Origin: Bacteroidales bacterium UBA3143
GTDB lineage: Bacteria > Bacteroidota > Bacteroidia > Bacteroidales > Dysgonomonadaceae
NCBI GenBank assembly: GCA_002364735.1
Contig: DEZB01000034.1
Span: forward strand, 1 to 64,000
DNA length: 64,000 nt
Direction: 5' to 3'
In this document: positions 55,547-63,223 of the stretch, in pieces
Layout: every line of letters starts with the position of its first letter
Numbering within the stretch: position 1 is the first letter of the stretch
Notes under the pieces: generated by a model
Told to the model about the DNA's origin: nothing
The model's input: only the letters and a program-made list of their open reading frames with translations
The model's database searches: none
Made by a program: the position numbers and the translations under genes

Positions 55547-57184
55547 TTATTGTTTCGCTAAAATATCTGAAAGTGGCACTGCCTGAAATGTCATGTGTGC
55601 TACACTACTTTCATAAAGTATCCCTACCGTTTCGTTGTCAATCATCGACAGGCACGAATATCCCCATCCGTGGGCTTCGTCAAGCATAACATTGTATTCT
55701 GTTGGGAATGTCAATCCTCCATCTAAACTTGCTTTGATAGTAATGCGGTGGCGACCCTCTGTGGTGTTTGGATTAGAGAACAGGAGCATATCTTTACCAT
55801 AGATATTGTCTTTTGCTTCCACTTTTATCAAACTTGCCATGCACACTGGCTCTTGCAAAACGCTGCGCGATGAAGGATGTTCTTTCCATGTTTGTCCTAA
55901 GTCGGTAGTTGTCGCAACTGCCCTACTTCCACCTCGGTTGTCACGCATGTTCAGCATCAATACTCCTGGCGAAACTTCTGCCACTTGTGCCTCAGTAGTG
56001 TTTGTTCGGGCATGCTTGTGAATGTGCCACGTTTCTCCCCTGTCTTTGCTATACATAATGCCCGCATTGGGTATGTCAGCCGAGTCAATATACTGAATAG
56101 GAAAAACAAGCGTTCCGTCCATCATAGTGATGCCTCTACCTGGCCCTTGCAATAAAAACTTCCACGATGGGTCTTTCACTTGCTCGGTAATGTTGATGGG
56201 TTGCGACCACGTTTTGCCATCATCTGTGCTTTTAGCTAATACCAATTGCGATGTGCGTTCTTTACTCATACCATCTTGCGAGTTAAACCACGCTCGTCTA
56301 TTTCCCATGCCATGTGTCCAAGCAGCAACTATCCAAACAGTTCCTGTTGTTTCGTCTACTAAAATAGCTGGATCTCCCACTCCGTTTTGGGATTGTGGCA
56401 TTCCTCCATTTTCGCCAAAAGTCATGGGTATAATCATCTTCTGCCATGTTTGCCCTTTGTCCGCACTACGGCTCAAACCAATGTCAATGTGTTCTTGCAA
56501 ATCTACACTGCTATTGTAGCGCACATCGTAAACTCCCAACAATGTTCCTTGGTTGGATGTAACCAATCCGGGAATTCTGAATGCAGCCACCCCATCGTCA
56601 CCCGCATGACGAACCCCAACACCCATTCGGTGTGGTGCGGAGGAAGAAACAAACAGTAGCGGTGCTTCTTTGTAATCTACTTGAGCTGAAGTTAAAGCAA
56701 TAGCTACTTTAGATAGAATAGATGCAGAAGGTTTCATTTGCAAACTCACCCAGAAATAATTGATGCCTGGAAAGAGTTTGTAATTGGGTGAAAGTACCAC
56801 TTCATGTTGGGGTTGTTTCTGCTCTACCACCTTAATAGAATAAGAAGGGTTAGCTTTCAACGTATTGCCAACGCTATGACTCGAAATATATTCCACTGGA
56901 GCAAAGTGCATTTGATCGGAGCGTTGCACGGCTTCCGTGCCACCATAATATAGCTTTATGGATGCTATTTCTTGCAGGTTTACAATGTCTGAAAATTCGA
57001 ACTTTAACTCGTTCAACATTTCCGACTCCTCTGCATCAATGCGCAAATAAAACAGGACATTGTCTTCTCGCTCTATCAAGATAGGTATTTTGGTTTGCTT
57101 CACCCTAAGAGTGTCTGTAGCCATCAATGGCGTAAAAACCAATGCTGCTAAAAGGAGAATAAGTTTATACTTTATTCTTATCAT
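55547..57184 (-). CDS. nanH: Exo-alpha-sialidase
   Basis: 545 residues with a signal peptide (LILLLAALVFTPLMA). An N-terminal beta-sandwich precedes the six-bladed catalytic domain, where the FRIP motif reads AAFRIPGLVTS and four or five Asp boxes are visible (SADKGQTW, STDDGKTW, SKDRGETW, TTDLGQTW, SLDGGLTF). It releases sialic acid from host glycans outside the cytoplasm. A -7-like TATATTTG (minus strand, 57252-57259) lies upstream. The next gene begins within 10 bp of its stop. Confidence 0.93.
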   Translation of the reverse strand: MIRIKYKLILLLAALVFTPLMATDTLRVKQTKIPILIEREDNVLFYLRIDAEESEMLNELKFEFSDIVNLQEIASIKLYYGGTEAVQRSDQMHFAPVEYISSHSVGNTLKANPSYSIKVVEQKQPQHEVVLSPNYKLFPGINYFWVSLQMKPSASILSKVAIALTSAQVDYKEAPLLFVSSSAPHRMGVGVRHAGDDGVAAFRIPGLVTSNQGTLLGVYDVRYNSSVDLQEHIDIGLSRSADKGQTWQKMIIPMTFGENGGMPQSQNGVGDPAILVDETTGTVWIVAAWTHGMGNRRAWFNSQDGMSKERTSQLVLAKSTDDGKTWSQPINITEQVKDPSWKFLLQGPGRGITMMDGTLVFPIQYIDSADIPNAGIMYSKDRGETWHIHKHARTNTTEAQVAEVSPGVLMLNMRDNRGGSRAVATTTDLGQTWKEHPSSRSVLQEPVCMASLIKVEAKDNIYGKDMLLFSNPNTTEGRHRITIKASLDGGLTFPTEYNVMLDEAHGWGYSCLSMIDNETVGILYESSVAHMTFQAVPLSDILAKQ

Positions 57185-57296
57185 AATTGTAATGATGATT
57201 AGTAAGATAAATATAGTGAAAGCAGAGAATTTGCCTCACTCTTTTAAAAAACAAATATAGCAATTATTTTAGGGAATGCTTTAGGGCAACAAATAA

Positions 57297-58133
57297 TTAT
57301 GTTTTACCCAAATTGCGGAGCTTTAATGCCTCAATTAAATTCGGCAATAGAATAAGAGTTGTTTCTTTTTTGATTTTCTCTTCTGAAGTAGAGGAGGTTT
57401 TCTTTTTTGATTTTTTGGCTGCTCGTTTTTTGTTGTGTGTTTTACGTGTATGAATTATGGTTGCATATCGGGTCAATAATTGATTCAATTCATTAATTAG
57501 TGGATCATAGTTTGTCTTCTTTTCAAAACCTTTAAGAACATCAATTGAATCAAATACAATACTAAGATTATTTTGAACCTCTTTTTGAATACGTCGGCTA
57601 TTAACTCTTGGCTTAGGATTGATAATCCGCATTGACATCAATTTGAGCTTTTTATCGTTTACTTTTCGCAGCTCGTCAACAAATGGCTGTAAACCTAAAT
57701 TGCTTAATGCATATACCACTTCAGGATATTTATTTAAATGATCTAAAAACTGCTTTATAATTTGATTGATAACACTTTCATTGTTTTTTCGCAATCCTTT
57801 CAGAAATCGCTGCACTACAGGCTTGGCTAATGTTGCTGCATCACGCATACTGTCGATATCTACTCTCACAATAAACTCCATGTGAGAAACGATAGCTCCA
57901 ACACACTGCAACTCTTTCTCTCGCAATAGTTGTAATTCCATTGTCAAAGGGTGGGCTTTGCGAGGCACTTCAAGCAGCTTTGTTAGCTGTTGCTGCTCTT
58001 TCAATCGGTTCAGACTCTTTTCAAGATAAAGATGTGCTGGATTATGCTTTTCAATTACTCGAATGACATCATTGAGCAATTCTGGTAGCTCCAGCTTTAA
58101 CACCTTGGACAAACTGATTCTTTTTATTTTCAT
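57297..58133 (-). CDS. Hypothetical protein, possibly DUF6261 family
   Basis: 278 residues, strongly helical, with a mostly charged, lysine-rich C-terminal region (KKRAAKKSKKKTS) before a final hydrophobic helix. Segments such as ALSNLGLQPFVDELRKVNDKK and IRVIEKHNPAHLYLE recall the DUF6261 family of Bacteroidetes, but I cannot confirm it. No catalytic residues are seen. It stands alone between sialidase and a repeat-containing gap. Confidence 0.7.
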   Translation of the reverse strand: MKIKRISLSKVLKLELPELLNDVIRVIEKHNPAHLYLEKSLNRLKEQQQLTKLLEVPRKAHPLTMELQLLREKELQCVGAIVSHMEFIVRVDIDSMRDAATLAKPVVQRFLKGLRKNNESVINQIIKQFLDHLNKYPEVVYALSNLGLQPFVDELRKVNDKKLKLMSMRIINPKPRVNSRRIQKEVQNNLSIVFDSIDVLKGFEKKTNYDPLINELNQLLTRYATIIHTRKTHNKKRAAKKSKKKTSSTSEEKIKKETTLILLPNLIEALKLRNLGKT

Positions 58134-58702
58134 TTCATCAAATTTAGGCTACAAAACAACTTTCCTTTCACACTTCCTTTTAAATGAGGAGTTTTTGATT
58201 GTTTATATTACAAATATATATAAAAGCAGTTTTAAAAAGAAATTTTTTCATGTTCGAAAAGCATTTTACAGAAGCTTTTTATGCAGAAACCAGACAAAAG
58301 GAGGTAAAGACACCTCCGTGCAGACTAAAATCTCGATTATAAGAACAGCGGAGACTACAAAAGCACTTCCCTGTACATGGAAATGGTTTCGCAGACTACA
58401 AAAAGACTAAAAGTTACAACTTTAAAGGATTCGTAGGGTGCAAAAGAACTTTTTTCAACAAAAAACCCAAAATATAGCTTCCGCTATCGCTCCAATCCCG
58501 ATTTTAATCGTAGCGGAGAGTAATGTGGTAGTTTAATGCTGCGTTTAACTATAAAACAGCCTACTTAAATATGAGCATGTAGTGGGAAATGACTTTTTTA
58601 CAATAAGAAAGCAGGACATTGTACCATGAAGTCACGAAAGTCCCAACGGAAAAAGGTAATTGTTTGAAAACCTCAATTTGTTTCAGTATGAAGAACAAAT
58701 AT
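58134..58702. other. Intergenic region with a copy of the TGTACATGGA repeat
   Basis: No gene is visible in this 569-bp stretch. At 58371-58406 a TGTACATGGAAATGGTTTC-GCAGACTACAAAAAG segment closely matches one unit of the 41-bp array at 21921-22230. A hairpin GGAGGT/ACCTCC lies at 58300-58317, and an imperfect inverted repeat around CCGCTA/TAGCGG at 58480-58520. A minus-strand TAAATTTG sits at 58139-58146, too close to the upstream gene start to be a clear promoter. Confidence 0.6.
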
Positions 58703-59416
58703 TTATGAGTTAAGGTAAAATGCCTTAGTGAGTGATATAAACTCATCTGTATATTGATGCCGACTAAGCTCTATTGTAAGATTATCTTCGGCATACTTAA
58801 TTTCTTCTTTCCCCAATTCTATAAGCAAACGCTTGGCTGGTTTGTGAGATAGCGGAAACACATTGGTAAATCGGTGTACAAAAAGACCGACAGAGGCAGC
58901 ATGTTCTAACAAAGATTGCTTAAATTCGTGTGGAACAATTAAGGCTATGCGTCCAAAATCTGTGAGCAGTGAAGCTCCGTCCGATATTATTTCATAAAAA
59001 GAAAGCGAGTCATTGTGACGCGCATAATTGCGAGATTGATTGGGCGATTTCAATGAGTTTTGGAAATAAGGTGGATTGGAAACAATTAAATCATACTTTA
59101 CCTCTGATTCTTTTGTATAACAACTAAATGATTTCTTTTCAACAGTTATTTGATGGGAAAAAGGCGAACCCAACACATTTTGTTGTGCTTGATGCAGGCA
59201 TTCTTCATTTATATCAATAGCTTTGATGTTTGCATCAGCATTACGCTGCGCTAACATAAGGGCTATAAGTCCCGTACCTGTTCCAATATCCAATATGTTT
59301 TGGCAATGGTCTACATTTGTCCATGCACCCAACAACACACCATCGGTGCCAACCTTCATGGTGCAAAGTGCTTGAAAAATGGTGAATTGTTTGAATTGAA
59401 AAAAATTATTTGCCAT
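58703..59416 (-). CDS. trmN6: tRNA1(Val) (adenine(37)-N6)-methyltransferase
   Basis: 237 residues. The SAM-binding motif is LDIGTGTGLIALMLAQR, followed by IKAIDINEECLHQAQ and the catalytic IVSNPPYFQNSLKS (NPPY). FKQFTIFQALCTMKVGTDGVLLGAW at the N-terminus is diagnostic of YfiC/TrmN6. It methylates A37 in tRNA-Val. Alternative: another N6-adenine methyltransferase, less likely given the N-terminal match. Confidence 0.9.
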   Translation of the reverse strand: MANNFFQFKQFTIFQALCTMKVGTDGVLLGAWTNVDHCQNILDIGTGTGLIALMLAQRNADANIKAIDINEECLHQAQQNVLGSPFSHQITVEKKSFSCYTKESEVKYDLIVSNPPYFQNSLKSPNQSRNYARHNDSLSFYEIISDGASLLTDFGRIALIVPHEFKQSLLEHAASVGLFVHRFTNVFPLSHKPAKRLLIELGKEEIKYAEDNLTIELSRHQYTDEFISLTKAFYLNS

Positions 59417-59437
59417 AAATGTATTGAAATTAAAAGT

Positions 59438-59454
59438 TTGGCACGGAATTTGGA
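59438..59454 (+). promoter_or_regulatory. Sigma-54-like element upstream of lon (one deviation)
   Basis: TTGGCACGGAATTTGGA resembles TTGGCACG-N4-TTGCW except that the last GC is GG. It is on the coding strand about 150 bp before the lon start. A neighbouring perfect match occurs before htpG. The mismatch at the -12 C makes it a weak prediction. Confidence 0.3.
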
Positions 59455-59604
59455 CATATTAGTATGAGATGGTACAAAACTAAATGTTTAAACAAACATA
59501 GTTAATTTACCGTTTAGTAATGAGCTTCACACCATAATTCTTTTAATAAATAGCTTTACAGTGTGATTAAGAATAATAAAATAACAAGATTGAAATAAAC
59601 GAAT

Positions 59605-62079
59605 ATGTCTGAAAGAAAGATACATACACTTACTTTACAAGAGAACGACCCGAATATAATATCATTTATTGCAGGGGACTTTATGGATGGAGATCTGGAG
59701 ATGAATTTAGATCTGCTTCCCGAAGACTTACCCATATTGCCACTGCGAAACACAGTGGTTTTTCCTGGTTCAAGCCTTCCCATCTCCGTGGGTAGAGAAA
59801 AAACCATTAAATTGGTCAAATCTCTGGGCAAGAAAACAAAATATATTGGCATGGTATGCCAAAAAGACACACATAACGAAAATCCAGAAGCGGACGACTT
59901 ATATAAAATTGGTGTAATTGCTGAAGTGTTGCGAGTTATCGAACTCTCAGAAAACAACTTTAGCATCATTGTGCAAGCAAAGAAAAGATTTGCATGGAAA
60001 GAGATGACTCAAACCGATCCTTTCTTTAAGGCTGCCTATGAAATACAAGAGAACATTGCACCAAAAGAGAACGACGAAGAATACGAAGCCATTTTAGGTG
60101 AAATACGCGACAGTATGCTTCAGATGCTAAACATGTTGGGCGAACCTCCAAAGGAATTGATTACGACCATCAATAGCGATTCGTTTTCTAATATGTTGGT
60201 GAGCTACAGTGCTACCAACTTACCCATCGACAGCAAAGAGAAGCAAAAACTATTAGACATAGACGAAGACAAGCAACGCGCTGTGGAGCTGTTGACCATA
60301 ATGAATAGGGAGACGCAAGTGTTGGAGTTGAGAATGAACATTCAGATGAAAACGCGCGAAGACCTTAATCAACAACAAAAAGAATACTATTTGCAACAGC
60401 AAATTCGCACCATTCAAGAAGAATTGGGTGGAGGCAACACACAGCAAATAGAAATAGATGAGTTTAAAAACAAAGCAAAGGATAAAAAATGGAGCAAAGA
60501 GGTTGCAGCGGTTTTCGAAAAAGAGATAAGCAAGCTGGAACGATTGAACCCTCAGTCGCCCGACTACTCTGTTCAGTTTGGATACTTGCAAACCATTCTT
60601 GAGCTACCTTGGAATGAATATACCGAGGACAACTTCAATTTGAAAAATGCCCAAAAGGTATTAGATCGCGATCACTTTGGCATGGAGAAAGTGAAAGAGC
60701 GAATCATTGAGCACCTTGCAGTTCTTAAACTTAAAGGTGATTTAAAGGCACCCATCATTTGCTTGCATGGACCTCCGGGAGTTGGAAAAACATCGTTAGG
60801 AAAATCAATTGCCGAAGCGTTGAATAGAAAATACATTCGCGTTTCATTGGGCGGTCTGCACGATGAGTCCGAAATTCGTGGTCACCGTCGTACATATATA
60901 GGAGCTTTGCCTGGCAAAATTATTCAAAACATTCAAAAAGCGGGATCATCCAACCCAGTGTTTGTGTTGGACGAAATAGATAAGATTGGTAGTGATTTCA
61001 AGGGAGATCCATCGTCTGCACTGTTGGAGGTGTTAGACCCTGAGCAAAACGATTCGTTTTTGGATAACTATTTATCTATCAACTTCGACTTGTCTAAAGT
61101 GCTTTTTATTGCCACTGGAAACAATTTGAACACCATTTCTCAACCTCTGTTAGACCGAATGGAGTTAATAGATGTAGGTGGATATATATTGGAAGAGAAA
61201 ATAGAAATAGCAAGTCGACATTTACTACCTAACGAATTAAAGAATCATGGTATTAAGAAATCGCAATTCACCATTCCTAAAGAAACACTTGGAAAAATAA
61301 TAGAGAGCTACACCCGCGAATCGGGTGTGCGTGAGCTGAACAAAAAGATAGCCAAAGTGCTTCGAAAAGTTGCTCGCAGAATTGCTGGTGAAGAAGAATA
61401 CCCAAAATCACTGCAAGTAGAAGATTTGATAGAATATTTGGGCGTTGAGGAGTATAGCAAAGACAAATATCAGGGGAATGAATATGCAGGAGTAGTTACA
61501 GGATTGGCTTGGACTTCCGTAGGAGGTGAAATATTGCTTGTTGAAACTTCGTTGAGCAGAGGAAAACAAGCGAAGCTTACACTTACTGGAAACTTGGGCG
61601 ATGTGATGAAAGAGTCGGCCATGTTGGCAAAAGAGTATTTGCAATCGCATGCCGAGGAATTGGATATTAACCCCGAAGTTTTTCAGCACTGGAACATTCA
61701 CGTGCACGTGCCCGAAGGAGCGATTCCTAAAGATGGACCATCGGCAGGTATCACCATGATTACCTCAATGGCTTCGGCACTGACGCAACGGAAAGTGAAA
61801 AGTAACTTAGCCATGACAGGCGAAATAACACTAAGAGGCAAAGTGCTTCCTGTGGGAGGTATTCGCGAGAAGATATTGGCAGCAAAGCGTGCAGGTGTGA
61901 AAGAAATAATTCTGTGTGAAGAAAACAGAAAGAATATAAACGAGATTAAAGCATCTTATTTGAAAGGGCTGAAGTTTCATTACGTAAATGATATAACCGA
62001 TGTGTTGGAAATTGCTTTACTGAAGCAAAAAGTGAAGAATCCTAAGAATTTCACTATTCCAAAAGAGAAAGAGGTGTGA
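59605..62079 (+). CDS. lon: Endopeptidase La (Lon protease)
   Basis: 824 residues. The N-terminal LAN domain contains LPLRNTVVFPGSSLPISVGR; Walker A is HGPPGVGKTSLG near residue 395; Walker B is VFVLDEIDKIG; the C-terminal protease domain contains KDGPSAGITM with catalytic Ser and a Lys in the GKVLPVGGIREK stretch. Lon degrades unfolded proteins and specific regulators. It is monocistronic. A repeat-rich stretch begins immediately at the stop codon. Confidence 0.97.
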   Translation: MSERKIHTLTLQENDPNIISFIAGDFMDGDLEMNLDLLPEDLPILPLRNTVVFPGSSLPISVGREKTIKLVKSLGKKTKYIGMVCQKDTHNENPEADDLYKIGVIAEVLRVIELSENNFSIIVQAKKRFAWKEMTQTDPFFKAAYEIQENIAPKENDEEYEAILGEIRDSMLQMLNMLGEPPKELITTINSDSFSNMLVSYSATNLPIDSKEKQKLLDIDEDKQRAVELLTIMNRETQVLELRMNIQMKTREDLNQQQKEYYLQQQIRTIQEELGGGNTQQIEIDEFKNKAKDKKWSKEVAAVFEKEISKLERLNPQSPDYSVQFGYLQTILELPWNEYTEDNFNLKNAQKVLDRDHFGMEKVKERIIEHLAVLKLKGDLKAPIICLHGPPGVGKTSLGKSIAEALNRKYIRVSLGGLHDESEIRGHRRTYIGALPGKIIQNIQKAGSSNPVFVLDEIDKIGSDFKGDPSSALLEVLDPEQNDSFLDNYLSINFDLSKVLFIATGNNLNTISQPLLDRMELIDVGGYILEEKIEIASRHLLPNELKNHGIKKSQFTIPKETLGKIIESYTRESGVRELNKKIAKVLRKVARRIAGEEEYPKSLQVEDLIEYLGVEEYSKDKYQGNEYAGVVTGLAWTSVGGEILLVETSLSRGKQAKLTLTGNLGDVMKESAMLAKEYLQSHAEELDINPEVFQHWNIHVHVPEGAIPKDGPSAGITMITSMASALTQRKVKSNLAMTGEITLRGKVLPVGGIREKILAAKRAGVKEIILCEENRKNINEIKASYLKGLKFHYVNDITDVLEIALLKQKVKNPKNFTIPKEKEV

Positions 62080-62215
62080 GGTTTGGAGGTATGAGGTTTG
62101 GGGTATGTGATATGAGGTCACTGACATCACAAACCTCAAAACCCATAACTCAGAACCCATAACCCACAACCCAACACATACCCCATACCGCACTACACAC
62201 ACCGCATAACTCCAT
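62080..62215. repeat. G/T-rich then C/A-rich low-complexity inverted repeat after lon
   Basis: GGTATGAGGTTTGGGG and ATATGAGG-type units (62071-62118) are followed by the complementary C/A-rich form (AACCCATAACTCAGAACCC, ACATACCCCATACC). GGGGTATGTG at 62100-62109 is matched perfectly by CACATACCCC at 62175-62184, so the transcript can fold into a long imperfect hairpin. It is the same type of sequence as the flanks of ovoA. Confidence 0.65.
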
Positions 62216-62253
62216 AAAAAAAAGAGGAACCTCATATGAGACACCTCTTTTTT
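62216..62253. terminator. Bidirectional terminator between lon and the sigma factor gene
   Basis: AAAAAAGAGG and CCTCTTTTTT flank a loop with an inner palindrome CTCATATGAG. T-runs occur on both strands, so it can end lon from the left and the ECF sigma gene from the right. Confidence 0.85.
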
Positions 62254-62280
62254 CATTGCTATTTCTATGTTTACTATTTG

Positions 62281-62799
62281 TTATTCTGCGTAATGTCTAA
62301 AATCTTTCAACATTTCTTGCAAACGCTTGCGTGCAAAGAATATTCTACTTTTCACTGTTCCAATAGGCAAACCTAAATGTTGAGCTATTTCTTCGTACTT
62401 GTATCCCGCAACGTGCATAGAGAACGGCACTTTATACTCGTCGGTGAAACTTGCAATAGCTTTATTGATTTCCTTTATAGTATATGCCCCATCGGGAGTG
62501 TCAAAACCAGAATCTTGTGGAAGATTAAGGTGATAGAGATTTTCTGTACGGTCAATGATTGTTTGACTTCTTACAATTTTGCGATAGTTGTTAACAAATA
62601 TGTTGTGCATTATTGTAAACACCCAACCTTTGAAGTTCACGTTTTCGTAATACTTCTCTTTGTTGTCTAATACGCGAAGGGTTGTTTCCTGTAACAAGTC
62701 TTTTGCAGCTTCTCTGTCTGCGGTAAGTGTCAATGCAAAATTAAGCATGTTGTCTTGTAGTCCGAGAAGATTAGTTTCAAATAAATTGTCTTTGTCCAT
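62281..62799 (-). CDS. ECF-type RNA polymerase sigma factor
   Basis: 172 residues, sigma-70 family with regions 2 and 4 only. Region 2 holds DLLQETTLRVLDN and WVFTIMHNIFVNNYRK; region 4 holds YKYEEIAQHLGLPIGTVKSRIFFARKRLQ. It reads selected promoters, probably under stress. No anti-sigma factor or other gene follows it. The exact group cannot be named. Confidence 0.93.
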   Translation of the reverse strand: MDKDNLFETNLLGLQDNMLNFALTLTADREAAKDLLQETTLRVLDNKEKYYENVNFKGWVFTIMHNIFVNNYRKIVRSQTIIDRTENLYHLNLPQDSGFDTPDGAYTIKEINKAIASFTDEYKVPFSMHVAGYKYEEIAQHLGLPIGTVKSRIFFARKRLQEMLKDFRHYAE

Positions 62800-62855
62800 A
62801 ATTGTTATTTTTAAAAAGTGACTGATTGTGTAGTGTTACTTTATCACTATGAAAA

Positions 62856-62888
62856 CAAAGATAAGAAAAATCAAAGGGAGTGATACAA
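62856..62888 (-). promoter_or_regulatory. Probable promoter of the ECF sigma gene
   Basis: TATCTTTG (62856-62863, minus strand) is a good -7 match and TTG (62886-62888) lies 22 bp upstream, a little longer than the usual spacer. A transcription start near 62850 would give a leader of 50 nt. Confidence 0.5.
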
Positions 62889-63169
62889 CAAAAGAACTAT
62901 TTGTTTAGTTAAAGTATGTTTAGGAAGCATAGGCAATGTTCATATTGCTGATTTACAACTACATCTAAGTTAATCAATGCAATTTTAAGTAACAAACAGG
63001 TCTATTGATTCCATCTATGACTCATAAACAAAAACGTATAACTATGTAATAAAGTTGCACTTATAGTGTTTAATTTACATTCAACTCAATATAGCTGTAA
63101 CAAATCCATAAGAGTGATAATTACCATTTAGAAACTAATACCAGATTTTAAATTAACAGTATAATTATG

Positions 63170-63186
63170 TTGGCATAGTATTTGCA
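63170..63186 (+). promoter_or_regulatory. Predicted sigma-54 (-24/-12) promoter of htpG
   Basis: TTGGCATAGTATTTGCA has GG and GC separated by exactly 10 bp and matches TTGGCA-N6-TTGCA. It lies 38 bp before the htpG ATG. No good TAnnTTTG box is present in this position (TAGTATTTG is one base off), so the sigma-54 reading is the better fit. Confidence 0.5.
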
Positions 63187-63223
63187 CTTACATATATAAA
63201 CAATAACATTAATTTTTGATAGT

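Larger units (their letters stand above)
62800..63223. other. Divergent intergenic region, ECF sigma and htpG
   Basis: This 424-bp stretch contains no gene. It holds the sigma gene promoter near its left end and the sigma-54-like element for htpG near its right end. The AT-rich middle shows nothing recognisable. Confidence 0.5.

Noticed and set aside
56127..56519. 130-codon frame on the plus strand inside the sialidase
   Set aside because: It is antisense to the conserved Asp-box region and has no recognisable domain.
59556..59969. 137-codon frame antisense to the start of lon
   Set aside because: It is a shadow of lon on the opposite strand.
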